From Nepenthes gracilis (lineage: Eukaryota; Streptophyta; Magnoliopsida; Caryophyllales; Nepenthaceae), in assembly GCA_033239525.1 (NCBI GenBank), contig BSYO01000028.1, positions 13,323,597 to 13,387,596 of the forward strand: a stretch of DNA of 64,000 bases. Direction: 5' to 3'. The translations under genes and the position numbers were made by a program. Position 1 is the stretch's first letter, and every line of letters begins with the position of its first letter. The notes under the pieces were generated by a model that saw only the letters and a list, made by a program, of their open reading frames with translations, ran no database searches and was not told the origin of the DNA. Of this stretch, positions 1 through 11,284 are shown in pieces.

Positions 1-252
1 CTTCTTCTTCCAGTTCTAGCCTCCTCTCTTGGAGGCCAGAATAGGAACTGCTGAAGGCGAAGCCCCCTGCTTCACATTTTCATGACGGGCATGGAGTATC
101 ATGAGCATTTGGTTCATGTTACTCATTTACTCCGCTAGGTTATGGAAGAACGATGCGGGCACCCCATTGACCAGGTTACCAGCAGAGTGGTTTTAATCAG
201 GTATGGCTGTGTCTCTAGCCGGACCGCTAACTTGTGCTCTAGTATTCACCAT
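1..252 (-). pseudogene. 5' end of Tat-type gypsy gag (broken, runs off window)
   Basis: Read on the minus strand from 252, this begins MVNTRAQVSG, a start typical of gag in plant Tat-lineage Ty3/gypsy elements, placed about 90 bases inside the LTR end. The frame meets a TAA after 19 codons. Beyond it the same frame still gives gag-like residues (NQMLMILHARHENV) with further stops. It is therefore a decayed gag whose remainder lies left of the window. Gag would form the cytoplasmic particle that packages element RNA. Assignment rests on position and on the start motif. Confidence 0.55.
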
Positions 253-325
253 TCTGATGGATGAAACTGACTGTGGAATTGAAGAGGAAAGTAGTTGTAA
301 AAAGTGGTAAGCTTTTCGTAAGTTT

Positions 326-345
326 TCCACTGACGGCGCCATTAA
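326..345 (-). promoter_or_regulatory. Primer binding site of the left-edge gypsy element
   Basis: Just inside the LTR end the minus strand reads TGGCGCCGTCAGTGG. This is the conserved post-LTR motif of many plant gypsy elements; its first nine bases complement the 3' end of tRNA-Asp. It fixes the boundary between LTR and internal region. Confidence 0.65.
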
Positions 346-1292
346 TGCGTCCTAAATTCAAATTTCGAATAGATTTGGGTCAATTTGTCCGTTTGAGACC
401 GATTTCGTCCACTGAGTCTGGACCCTTCACACTACAACTGCAAACATGAGGTCAGGTGATGGAGGGAGATTATCCCACCGAAAATACTCTGACGCTCAAA
501 TTAGTAAATAGCCTTTAAAGTAAGAAGGTGGATGCAATGAGATGCAATATGTACGCGTTGAGTGTTTATTATGTGGGGGTGCTCTCGTAAGCAAAGAAGC
601 TTTGGTTGCTCGTGAGGAGCGAAATCTCAAAGTACTATATTGGCTGGGAACGTAGTAGTAGAGAGAGAGCGTAGGAATGCTCGATATTGAAAGCGTGAGA
701 GCTTTGCAAGAAATAGCTTTTTGTAGGCAAGTGAGAATGTGCCCTTGAAGTGAAAACTCCATGATCTTTTATAGCCACTACGCTGGGCTGCTTTCCTTGT
801 GTAGAAGGGTTTGATGCTTGCGCTTTGTTGGGATCGTTGCCTTTTCTAGCGTGGAACCTTTATGATTGTTGTAACGGTCGCTGGATTGACTTCTTTTTTT
901 CTGTGTTTTGTAACCACTAGGGTTTCCAACAGATAGGAAAAGGATTTTGACGCCTTCCTTTAGGGATGCGTATTGATTTTAGAAGCAACCGTTACAATGG
1001 TGGTTGCTTTCTGTGGAGAGCGCGTAATTAGGGGAGAAGACCGTTACTGCATGAGAACGGAAGCGTGGGCCACGTGAGGCCTAGTCTTTAGCAGGTCAAC
1101 TGGTCATACTTCCGATCAACGAAAGCATTGACCGTCTTGAGCCAAAGTGGACCGTCCTGTTCTTGGGCTTTTACTAGCTCGTTGGCCTTTCGTACGGTCA
1201 ATGACTAGCGTTAATCGTCCAGGTGTAAATGGGCCGCTGAGGATTTGGGCCATCCATCATTCAAGAACTAGACTATTATTGGTGTACCATCA
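346..1292 (-). mobile_element. 5' LTR of minus-strand Tat-type gypsy element (947 bp)
   Basis: On the minus strand this runs TGATGGTACACC...TTAGGACGCA. It aligns along its length with the plus-strand LTR at 28025-28974 (950 bp), sharing promoter, leader and termini. A minus-strand TATAAAAG lies at about 766-773, and a CACGTG lies near 1070. Several TTGAC cores occur between 1090 and 1205. It is followed by a primer site and gag start, so it is a 5' LTR rather than a solo LTR. The first 71 bases of this LTR plus the same flank recur at 55081-55170. Confidence 0.85.
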
Positions 1293-3190
1293 AGATTCAA
1301 TAATATCAAAAAAATATTATCTAGACAAGATAATATTATCAGGATAGGGCTTTTATCTAGACAAGAGAGGTGAACAGAAATATCCCCTTGTTGCTTTAAT
1401 TATTATGGTAGATTTTTCATCTATTTATGAAACAGTGATTGATAGGAATAATTAGGTTTTATGAACCCATCTTTTCCAAAAAAAAAAAAAAAAGAAAGTA
1501 TTATCAAACAATTAAAAAAATTAACCAAAAAATGATTTTTTTAAAAAAATTAAAACAGCCGAAAAGAGAGTTGGAAACTGTTAAATCCATGTGTAGTATA
1601 TGCTAAAGCGAGCAAAAAATGATTGAGAGTTGACAACCAACCAACTAAATTCAAATGTTTGGTAGAAACTACCTAGAGCTTCAATTCCCACTCCAGCTAA
1701 TAAATTTTCCTTTGATCTTCTTTTTACACTATTATCCTTTTTTTTAGATAAAAAAATAGTATTAGTCAGAGCATACAAAATAATCACAGTAAATACAAGT
1801 AGGCCTATTTTTTTCCTATTTATTTTCAATTTGTTCTGTAAATTTATTCCTAAATTGTGTTTTAATATCGATTTCATACTTAGGTAAAATTACAAGTAAA
1901 TTTGATTAGCCATAAAATGATATAAATAGTTCACCCAACAATATATATATATATATATTTATATAATTTATTTATTAGATAAAATATTTGACAGATGGTA
2001 TTTACTTTTTTAATAAGTAGCTAAATAGTTTTTCAAACTTTTTACCACTGGGTTAAATATTTAATTAAAGCTGATAATTAAAAAATATCAACTACAAAAA
2101 ATATAATTCAGAGAAATAAAGAATAAACTTTTTTATCATAAAATCTTCGTCATTTGATTCCCATCTAATGGTCAAGACGGGAGGTGGATAATGTACATCT
2201 CTATTGGAAAATGTAGCCCCCAAACTATTAAGCCCGGAGCTTGTTAGCATTGTTGGGGTTTGAATAACTCCAATGTAAATTGCATACCGAATGAATGGGC
2301 TACAGAAAGGCATGCGGTATTCGCAAGTAGCATGCACGAGTAGATATTTCAAGTAGAGGTAGAATGATATTCGTCTAATGGTCATTTGAGCAACAGAGTT
2401 TAACAGAGATTCGTATGAAATACGTTCAAGCGAAAATTATTTTTAATAAGTCAGAAGTATATGTGTCTGATAAGCATACGATGGGAGATTGTACACATTT
2501 AGAATAAAATATGCATGTTTGATACGCATTCAAGAGGTGATTTGGGTCGATTGTTCAGGTGGTTCATGTTAGAGGGACGGTCATGTATCAATACTTCTAT
2601 AAAGTGTTTTGACATGATTTTTAGTGTAAAATCTATGAGCTTTTTTAATAGAAGGATATTGCACAAAATATGATAAGGGAAAAAAGAGAGAAGATGAAGG
2701 TTTTTAACATCCGTTATGGTCCAATTGGTGTTTCAATTTTATCTGAACTTGAGTACATTACTCTAATTTATTCTTATGAAGTATTTTTACTTCGTTTATT
2801 CTTATTCCCAGTATATTCTTTGATTATGGGATTATAAGGTATGTTGAGAGATTGTATCAAGCTATTATTTATTTGGGTTATAGTGAATGACTCTAAAAGA
2901 AAATTATATTTATAATCAGTTATAATTAATATTAGATTTATTCAAAAATTGTCCAATGATTTAAGGATTTGATAATTGATAATTAACGAAAAATTTAAAT
3001 TTATTAGCCGTGCTATTTATGTACGTGTTTTTCTTGAATCTCAACAAATGATACTGTGCAATCACCAAACTAGCCCAACGGCCTTTGTCATTCCTTAATT
3101 AGCACTCCTCAGCTAAATTAAGGCCAAGCCACAAATATATATATTTTGTAAAGTAAACTTTAATAAATGATCAAAAATACTATTTGCATT
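1293..3190. repeat. GRP-locus duplicated segment, left part of unit U1
   Basis: This AT-rich stretch aligns with 55152-56631 in the same order, so it is one arm of a segmental duplication. Its last 380 bases (from about 2812) recur a third time at 11285-11650. No convincing gene is present. A minus-strand open frame at 2092-2385 (97 aa) is also open at 55561-55857, but about 15 residues differ and neither has recognisable motifs. It ends at the copia insertion site. Confidence 0.8.
1462..1840. other. Copy-specific 375-bp insert/deletion with a minus-strand frame
   Basis: The matching segment in the other unit jumps directly from the sequence at 1461 to that at 1840 (near 55320), so this block was gained here or lost there. 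On the minus strand most of it is open (1877-1581, 98 aa). The frame has one hydrophobic stretch (GLLVFTVIILYALTNTIF) followed by a basic segment and NLLAGVGIEALGSFYQ. I do not recognise the protein. It could be a captured exon or a chance frame. Confidence 0.4.
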
Positions 3191-4216
3191 TGTTAGAGAC
3201 ATTTGTCTTATTGGCATATTTCGTGACCATATGTATTATTTTATTGATGTCGGGTTGTGGGTTGTCGGTTTAAAATTCATTAAAATTCATTGGTCCGCCC
3301 TCCACGCGCTCGAGCACCGTCCAAGGACCGCCCGCTCTTTGGTGCCCGCTTGCAGCTCGAGCACATAATCCAGAATGGGGGCCGCTCGATGCTCGCTCAC
3401 TAGCCGCTCGAGTCGATAAAACAGAACATAGGCCGCTCGCTGCTCGTCCCATGGCCGCTCGAGCGCCGCAGGTTTCGCCAAAACCCTACGGCCGCTCGCC
3501 GCGCCGAGCCCCGCTCGAGCGGCGCCCAACGGGCATTTTTGAACGCGATTTTGGCTCCAATATAAATATGGGACTTATGTTTTGAACCCTAAGACTTCGG
3601 AAATCGATGTGCGTGCCTCTTTGAAGAAAACCCTCTCATGCTTCTATATACTTGCACATCTTGAGAAAACTAATCACCAAAGGATTGTTCTACATGTTCA
3701 AACTAGTTTTCTCACCAACTCTCTTTCACCATTGAAAGTTTGCCTTCTACCATTTGTCAAGACTTTGGTTCGTGAAGAAGGAGACTCGTTCGTGATTGGA
3801 AATTCAAGTGGTTCGAGGGGAAGATTGACGTGAAGACCGGAAGGAGTCCGCCCATTTCGTGGGCAAATCCAAGGAGTTCCTTGGTAGGGATCACATGTCG
3901 GGAGTAAGTCGGCTAGGATAGCGCGTCGTTACCACCCGGCTGTAAGTTGATTTTCATAGTGCATTGCTTCCGGCCGTTGAAGCCCGGAGTGTTTTTCGAT
4001 ACCGGTGGTATCGAGTTTTCACTTCGTCACCAAAAATTGAGTCTTTATCCTTATCGCTCTTAATTATTGCTTGTGATTGTTTATATTGTGCATGATTGCT
4101 AGTCTCGTATGCATCTAGTGTCAAATATCTTTTACGTGTATTAGATATTTAATATTTATTATTGCTTCCGCTATTTATTTAACGGGTCGAACACGTTAGC
4201 GAAACGTGCTTTTTCA
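3191..4216 (+). mobile_element. 5' LTR of the copia-type element (1026 bp)
   Basis: It starts TGTTAGAGAC and ends ACGTGCTTTTTCA. TATAAATA lies at 3561-3568. Bases 3290-3530 are unusually GC-rich and built from many copies of a CCGCTCG-type motif. The 3' LTR lacks roughly 90 bases of this GC-rich part, and the two LTRs otherwise differ largely by 1-5 base insertions and deletions. Confidence 0.9.
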
Positions 4217-4231
4217 ATTGGTATCAGAGAC
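4217..4231 (+). promoter_or_regulatory. Primer binding site (initiator-Met tRNA type)
   Basis: Directly after the 5' LTR the sequence reads TTGGTATCAGAGA. This matches the usual TGGTATCAGAGC complement of the initiator methionine tRNA 3' end, the standard primer of plant copia elements, with one mismatch at its end. Confidence 0.85.
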
Positions 4232-4259
4232 TCACCTCGATCCGCGACCCCCGATCTAG

Positions 4260-6049
4260 ATGTATACTAGTGGATCGCTTTCCGTTCCTCACTTCTTTGA
4301 TGGGAGTAATTATGCCTATTGGAAGGTCCGGATGAGAGCCTTCCTAAAATCTTTAGATGAACGAGTTTGGGTTAGTACCCAAATTGGGTGGACGCCACCC
4401 ACAAGTTCCGTTGATAACCAACCAAAAGCTGTGTCATTGTGGACTAAAGAGGAACTTGATGCATGTAATTGGAATAGTAAGGGGTTGCATGCTATTTTTA
4501 TGGCTGTATCTCCCGATGAATTTAAACGTATTTCAATGTGTGAGACTTCTAAGGATGCGTGGGACATTTTAGAAATTACTCATGAAGGCACGAAGCTTGT
4601 TAAAAATTCAAAATTGCAAATGCTCACCACTAGATTTGAAGAAATAAAAATGAAAGATGATGAGACCTTTGATGAGTTCTATGCTCAATTGAATAATATT
4701 GTGAACTCTACATTTAATTTAGGAGAAGAACGAATTCTGAGAATAAAATTGTTAGAAAAGTTCTTAGGTCCCTTCCTGAACGATTTAGACCTAAGGTCAC
4801 GGCTATCGAAAAAGCAAGGACCTTGATAAAATGAAGATTGAAGAACTTGTAGGATCCCTACAAACTTATGAGCACACCTTGCCACATCAAGAAAAACAAA
4901 TCACTTGCTCTAAAATCAAGTAGGGGAAGAGCGAAATCGGGATTCCGATGTAGAATCGTGTAGTGATGATGAATTTTCCCTGTTTGTCAAGAATTTTAAA
5001 AAGTTTTTAAAGACAAATAAATCTTCATCGAACAAATCTGATGACAAACGTTCACCTAAATTTGAAAAGAAAAACCGTCGTGAACTTAAGGATTCCAAAT
5101 AAAAAACAACTCAAGATGTTCAATGTCATGAATGTAAAGGCTTTGGTCACTATCGGGCTGAATGTCCAAACTTTAAACGCCAACAAGGTCAAGCCTTTAA
5201 AGCTAATGTGACCCTAAGCGATGATGAAGAATAAGAGGGTGAAAATTGTTTTGAAAATGGCCACTGTCAAATACATGGCATTTATGACCTCAAGTGTAAC
5301 AAGTGCCAGAGAATAGTAATCAATCCCGATGATTCTCGGGCAGAATTAGAAGCTGAATTGTGACCTTCAAGAGGCTTATGATAAATTATTTAGGAATGTT
5401 TAAAAGTTAAGAAATTAAATAGAACCCTAAATAATAGAATCATTGATTTGGAAAAAGAAAAAATATCTCTACAATCACGACCTTGGAATCTGAACTGGAG
5501 GCCACAAGAAAAGATTTAAAACAATTTTTAAATGGGTCAGCTAAACTTGATCATATGCTTGGGTTGGGTAAAAGTGGAGAAAATAAACATGGGTTGGGAT
5601 ATGATGAAAATATGTTCCGAAATGTCGTGAAACCCAAAACAATCTTTATTCCCTCCGCGAAAATGCCACACCAACACGCTAACACATCAAAAGTCACTAA
5701 GCAACCGGCTCGTCGTGTGGCTCCTAAATTTGTCCCAACTCATTTGCAAAATTTACCTAATAAAAGGGGGACGAACAAATCATCTGAATCGGTCAAGTCT
5801 TCTATCATCATAAATCAAAGATCTATGGACCGTTCCACCGTTCCTAAGTTTGTACCTACTGTCATGCATGTGGTAAAGTTGGCCACATTCGTCCTCGATG
5901 CTACACCCTTGTGAATTCTTTTGTACAACGAAGAAAATGGCCAAGAGTGAATAAACTCCTTGATCATATTCAAAAACTAAATGAACAAGTACAAAGATTA
6001 AACCAAAAAGTAAATTCGGGAGAAGCATTTGGGTTAAGAAAAGTGAGCT
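4260..6049 (+). pseudogene. copia-type gag with two CCHC zinc knuckles (frameshifted)
   Basis: Gag would package element RNA in cytoplasmic particles. The start at 4260 opens with PHFFDGSNYAYWKVRMRAFL, the typical N-terminus of copia gag (UBN2/DUF4219-like). The first frame runs 188 aa and then shifts near 4820. A CCHC knuckle (CHECKGFGHYRAEC) is encoded around 5121-5162. A second, CHACGKVGHIRPRC, lies around 5855-5897 in another frame. Between them is a lysine/glutamate-rich coiled-coil-like part. Frameshifts and stops break it in at least four places. After about 6050 the expected start of pol (protease, integrase) is missing, and unrelated sequence follows. Confidence 0.8.
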
Positions 6050-6375
6050 AAATTTTGCTACGATAAATTAGGTTGAATGGCTCATTTTGTTCTAAAGAAA
6101 GAAAATAAAAATAAAAATAAAAATTTAAAACAAAAAAAAAAAAAAACAAAAAAGGGGAGAAGGCACTGATTTCTCCGCTCGCTCGCTTGGCTCGAGCGGC
6201 GGCCGCCGCCTTTATCATCGAGCGGGCGGCGGCAGCCCGGCACCAACACAGCACACAAACCCTCTTCCAAATTCGTTGCTCCTGCCTTTCCTCTTGTATG
6301 ACCACTTCTCTACCTCTCCCTCATCACCGACGGCTAGATCCACGCTCATTCTTCACCGATTTCGGCGTTTCTCAA

Positions 6376-6924
6376 GGTAATTTCCTCCACCTCCTCGACT
6401 TCGTTTTCGTGACCGACACGTTCTTGGTGGTGTGGCTGCGAAATTTGCCTCCTTTATGGTGGCTGTCTTCACGGATCTCGATTTGCCTCCTCCTCCCTTC
6501 AAATCCACGGTTTTTGTGGATTTGGTTCGTTGTCCCTGGATCCGTGATTTGGTTCCTTACCCACGGCCGTTCATGGCGGCTCTGCCGTTTTTGCTCCACA
6601 TCTCCGGCCTAGCCTCGTGTTGTGCTCCTAGGTCTTTGTCCCAATCGGGCCGGTCTTTGTGGGTGCCGGAGGTGGTGCTCGTGGCCAGCGGTGTGCGTTT
6701 TCCCTTCTCGCCGCCGTCGCCGTGAACAGCTCCAACCGCCGGCTGTGGAGCACTGTTCCCGGTGTTTGTCTCGGCAGTCACGTGCCCCACACTTCCCACA
6801 TACATTAATAAATAAACATATATATATATTTACATATATATATTTATTTGTTTATATATATATATATATATATATTATTTCCACCCATTTATCGTTACAT
6901 TGTGGCGTTCAATTTTTTTTCTAG
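6376..6924 (+). other. Possible leader intron before the accessory frame
   Basis: A donor-like CTCAAG/GTAATT occurs at 6375/6376. A T-rich tract ending TTTTTTTTCTAG immediately precedes ATG at 6925. In between is a pyrimidine-rich GC-rich part and an AT tract with long TA runs near 6830-6880. Upstream (6170-6375) is a GC-rich, C/T-rich stretch like a plant 5' leader. This is inference from splice-site shape only. Confidence 0.4.
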
Positions 6925-8170
6925 ATGTCGGCTCCTCGCAAATCCTTGTCACGCAAGTCGAGTGGCAAACGTACTCGACCGAGTGGGATCTCCGCTCCGA
7001 TCGCTTTATTAGTCCGGGAGACTCTTTTTCAAACCCGCATGTCTAGTCGGCAACTTTCCTCGAACGGGAAGTCCGCCTTGACTCTGTCGACCCTTCCATT
7101 TCGTCTCTTTTCACGACGAGTGGTTTGATTCATCACAGGTTTGATTGCCTGGCCGCTCATCCTTGTTCAAGAATTTTATTCCAATATTCATGCGATTTCG
7201 TTCCTTTTCTACTTTCGTGCGCGCAGGGGCACAATTGCACATTACGGCTGATATCATTGCCCGCATTTTTGATCTCCCTCGGGTAATCAATCCCACCTAT
7301 CCTTACTCTTCGACGCAATCCCGGACCTACGTTTAATGAGATTGCCTCCTTCCTTCATGGTGCCCCTCTCGAGTGGAATGGCAAAGCATTCCCGACCTTC
7401 TACCTCTCCTCTCGCTGAAAATGTCGTGAGCCGTATCGTACTCACGAACTGTTCCCGGCTTCCCACTTCTCCTCTCCGGGGAAGGCATTATTCCTATATG
7501 CTTTCTTTGAGTGGTCGACTATTGACTTACCCTCCCATTTTGTTACTCATATTATTGCAAACTTCTCCGCCGACACGAGGCAAATCTACCTTTGGGTGCC
7601 TCATTCAGCGACTCCTTGTCGGGGCTTGGACACCCATTCGCGGACTATCCTCGCCTACCGCTCAAAAGCCCCATCACCTCCACCACTTTTGCCCAGAGTC
7701 GGTCTCATGCCCGTCGCTTTGCTATCGATCCCGAGGAGTTGTTCGATGAGCCTCTCCCTCCTGTGCCTCCTCCTCAGCCGGACGAAGGCCCCTCTGGCTC
7801 TGCATCATCCTTCCCTGACCTGTCGGCTCCTGGTCCATCCACTTCGCATCGGCATTCCACCTCCTCCTCAGCCGCTCTGATGGGTCAGATCTCTCGCCTT
7901 TCCGACCGTTTTGAGCGTCTGTATTCTTCCCAAGAGTGGATTCTTGCGTCGCAATCCCAACTATTTGCTCGTTTTGATCGTTTGGATGCGCAGTTGGCCA
8001 CTATATGCGTCTCAAGCTCGTTTTGATCGTTTGGATGCGAGCTTGGACACTCAGCGGCTGCGTCTCAAGCTCGTTTTGATCGTTTGGATGCGCGGTTGGA
8101 CACACAGAAGTGCGTGATCAACGGCGGGCGGCGACATTATGGCACTCCACCTCCCGGCGATTCTGAGTGA
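6925..8170 (+). pseudogene. Accessory reading frame in copia element, putative-plant-transposon-protein-like
   Basis: The ATG at 6925 follows a strong acceptor-like site. Across three frames the translation gives in order MSAPRKSLSRKSS, a charged helical part, 'LHITADIIARIFDLPRVINP' followed by TYPY, 'WNGKAFPTFYLSS', a stretch containing THIIANFSADTRQIY, then a proline/serine-rich linker and a C-terminal heptad-like part (FARFDRLDAQL). The 'NPTYPY' core and this order resemble the plant family annotated as putative plant transposon protein (PF20167), known next to retroelements and of unknown function. At least four frameshifts make it non-functional as read. It lies in the place where pol should be. 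Confidence 0.5.
7968..8115 (+). repeat. Three-copy tandem repeat encoding a heptad-like motif
   Basis: The unit GCTCGTTTTGATCGTTTGGA begins at 7968, 8016 and 8069. The first spacing (48 bases) keeps the frame and repeats the FDRLDA motif. The second spacing (53 bases) breaks it. It would extend a coiled coil at the C-terminus of the accessory protein. Confidence 0.8.
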
Positions 8171-8690
8171 TCCCCTCTCTTTGGCTCTTCGTGACAAAAA
8201 GGGGGAGATCGTGGTTTCTTTCTGGCGCATGCTATCGTGGTTTCTTTTTGGCGCATGCTGATAGGGGGAGCTTGGGCGAGATGTACTCTTTTTGTTAGGG
8301 GGAGTTCTTTTTGTTAGGGGGAGTTTTGCTATTTATGTTCTTTGTAGACGTGCTATTCATGTATTTGTTATTGATGCTATCTATTGACTTTCTATGCACG
8401 TATCTACTCTCTCTATTGCTTTTTAGTACTGCATGATGTATCTATTATTGCCTATATTTTTGTTGTTGGTACTAACCTTGCTTGACCGAGAAGCCCGAAG
8501 TGTCAAGGCGATCAAAAAGTTTTCATCACATCAAGCTTCTCTCGTTTAGCTACATCATTTTTTGTATATCTTTTGTATAACTAGGCGTAGGTTTTCATGT
8601 ACACGGGTTCTATCTCGGTGGTGTCGAACCCGTGATTCACTTGTATTTATTTATTTTCGAGTTTTGTCACGGAATTGCCAAAGGGGAGAT
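8171..8690 (+). other. 3' untranslated part and polypurine tract of the copia element
   Basis: No coding signal is seen. The segment carries repeated purine runs: AAAAAGGGGGAG near 8195, and TAGGGGGAG three times between 8262 and 8325. The functional-looking polypurine tract AAAGGGGAGAT abuts the 3' LTR at 8680-8690. Multiple upstream tracts could act as extra plus-strand primers. Confidence 0.7.
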
Positions 8691-9621
8691 TGTTAGAGAC
8701 ATTTGTCTTATTGGCATATTCCGTGACCATATGTATTATTTTATTGATGTCGGGTTGTGGATTGTCGGTTTAAAATTCATTAAAATTCATCGGTCCGCCC
8801 TCCACGCTCGAGCACCGTCCAAGGACCGCCGGCTGCTTTGGTGCCCGCTTGCCTTCGACATAATCCCAGAATAGGGGCTCGATGCTCGCTCACTAGCGCT
8901 CGAGCCGATAAACCAGAACATAGGCCGCTCGGTTAACGGGATTTTTGAATGCGATTTTTGGCTCCAATATAAATATGGGACTTATGTTTTGAACCCTAAT
9001 AGTGAAATGATGTCGTGCCTCTTTGAAGAAAACCCTCTCATGCTTCTATATACTTGCACATCTTGAGAAAACTAATCACCAAAGGATTGTTCTACATGTT
9101 CAAACTAGTTTTTCACCAACTCTCTTTCACCATTGAAAGTTTGCCTTCTACCATTGTTCAAGACTTTGGTTCGTGAAGAAGGAGACTCGTTCGTGATTGG
9201 CAATTCAAGTGGTTCGAGGGAAGATTGACGTGAAGACCGGAAGGAGTCCGGTTCCGCAGTGGGCAAATCCAGGAGTTCCTTGGTAGGGATCACGTGTCGG
9301 GAGTAAGTCAGCTCTAGGATAGCGGCGCCGTTACCACCGGGCTGTAAGTTGATTTTCATAATGCATTGCTTCCCGGCCGTTGAAGCCGGAGTGTTTTTCG
9401 ATACGGTGGTATCGAAGTTTTCACTCGTCACCAAAAATTGAGTCTTTATCCTTATCGCTCTTAATTATTGCTTGTGATTGTTTATATTGTACATGATTGC
9501 TAGTTTCGTATGCATCTAGTGTCAAATATCTTTTACGTGTATTAGATATTTAATATTTATTGTTGCTTCCGCTATTTATTTAACGGGGTCGAAACACGTT
9601 AGCACGAAACGTGCTTTTTCA
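8691..9621 (+). mobile_element. 3' LTR of the copia-type element (931 bp)
   Basis: Starts TGTTAGAGAC and ends GTGCTTTTTCA, with TATAAATA at 8968-8975. It is shorter than the 5' LTR, mainly through loss within the CCGCTCG-rich block. Confidence 0.9.
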
Positions 9622-11284
9622 GCATTAAATCTCGAGATAAAAAGAAATAAAACGTGACAAAACCATTTACAATATCTCAACAAAATCTTACGAAATGAAA
9701 TACTACCAAATTGACAAACTAGAAAAAAGAAACGGGCATCCCACCTTAAAATACAAAAACCACAACTGAAACAAAAACAAATCCAACAAATCGTTACAAA
9801 ATTGTAGCCCTAGTTTGATGATATTCCATTGTTTAACAATGCCATATCGATCAATAAGTCCACCCACCACTTGTTTGGGTTAATTTTTTTCAAATAAATG
9901 TTTGCTATGTTCATTTAAAATGAAATAAATTATAGCTCGAAGAGATAGTCCTGTATTTTTCTTGTTCTCATTCTTTCCTTCCAAATTAATTGCCTCCCAT
10001 TTGACTGTCAAGGCTAAAAACATTCAATCTACTGCAAGTAATATCTTAGATCTGTTTTATAAAATTATATATAAAGACATGATGGCTAATGGGCTCAACT
10101 ATATTTTTATTGAATACATACTTAGAAAGATATTGGAAAAATTTTAATTTGTCTATAGTACCAACATAATTTTTAATAGCAAAATAGAGAATAAAAGCAT
10201 ACAACAAGAAGTATGAGAGGCCTCGTGCAAGATGCACCCAATCAATTTCTGTTTCTCAGATTGAAATATTCTTTACATTGATTTAACAGAGATATTCCCA
10301 TTGTTATCCAATATCTATAGAATTCGAATTGATATCGTAATCAGGTTACAAATGAAAAAATGATCACACAGTCACCTAAACAAATCCAAACCATCGCCAA
10401 CTTGGTCATAATATAATAGAGTCAATTTTTGTGTTTCACAAAAGGCTGAACCTCAAGATAATTTGACAAGAAAAAGTAGTAGCAAGGGTATCCTGTAGGT
10501 ATCATTTCTCCAACTAAAGAAAAATAAGTAACTGAATATATACTAACCGTATTTATTGGCCCTAAGATGGTTAAAATTCACATAGAATATTCTTTAGATT
10601 ATATTGGATTCAAAACCATATGAAAGAAATAAATAAAAAAGAATGCGATTATGTAAGTTATGGCTATACCTTTCATTAAATTATATTTTTATATTAATTT
10701 TCTTCAAAAATCTAAAAAATAACCTTGAAATGAGTAGGTAAAATGTAGCCCCAATAATAATAGATTGGAGTTACTTATCCCCTAAAAAAATTGATAAATT
10801 GGAATGTATGTTTTAAATTGGTGGGGTCCCTCGAAAATCAGATACGTTTTCCCATATGAGCATGGCTATATATGATGGGCAACAAGAGAGATTGAATATT
10901 TCATCAATAGCAGGGCAGGTTCAGTTTTAATTGGTTCCTAATCCATTTGGAGGGACATGTCCTTTAACACAAGCCACAATTTTTGAAAACGAGTTTCTTA
11001 ATCTTATTTTAAATATTGGAATTTTAAATTTATTTTTATTTTTGTATTAATGAAAGCTTTTTTATCTAGAGATTAGTTACCGGTTGGCAATGCCTTGAAT
11101 GACTACCATTGATCTACTAGTCGTCAGATGAAAATGCCGGCAACTATTAATTATTGACTGGCGTGTGACGTCTTGAGCTGTCATTGTCGATTGCCGATCA
11201 TCAAAATCCAAAAACCAATCTCCATCCATTGGCTAGCGGCGCCTCTAGCCACCGCAGTTGTTCACCAGATTCATATCTTACTCT
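9622..11284. repeat. GRP upstream unit U1, right part (no gene)
   Basis: This continues the segment interrupted by the copia element and aligns with 56627-58420. Its second half (about 10130-11280) recurs at 11650-12935 in U2 and again from 53290 to about 54620. At 11281 it stops short of the promoter region and abuts sequence equivalent to 2812, so U1 has lost its own GRP gene. A 63-codon minus-strand frame at 10046-10237 stays open at 57051-57242 but has no recognisable feature. Confidence 0.8.

Larger units (their letters stand above)
3186..9626 (+). mobile_element. Non-autonomous Ty1/copia-type LTR element with GCATT target duplications
   Basis: The element occupies 3191-9621 and is flanked by GCATT at 3186-3190 and 9622-9626. 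It has LTRs beginning TGTTAGAGAC and ending TTTTTCA, a tRNA-iMet-type primer site, a gag region with two zinc knuckles, and a polypurine tract. No protease, integrase, reverse transcriptase or RNase H motifs were found anywhere inside, so it cannot move on its own. A second reading frame replaces pol. The uninterrupted site is preserved in the other GRP unit at 56627-56631. Confidence 0.9.

Noticed and set aside
2092..2385. 97-aa minus-strand ORF with a counterpart at 55561-55857
   Set aside because: About 15 residues differ, which gives no sign of purifying selection; no recognised domain. Could be an old gene fragment but cannot be supported.
10046..10237. 63-aa minus-strand ORF, also open at 57051-57242
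   Set aside because: Five replacements among about 13 base differences is what neutral divergence would give; there is no motif, and the third copy near 11650 is disrupted.
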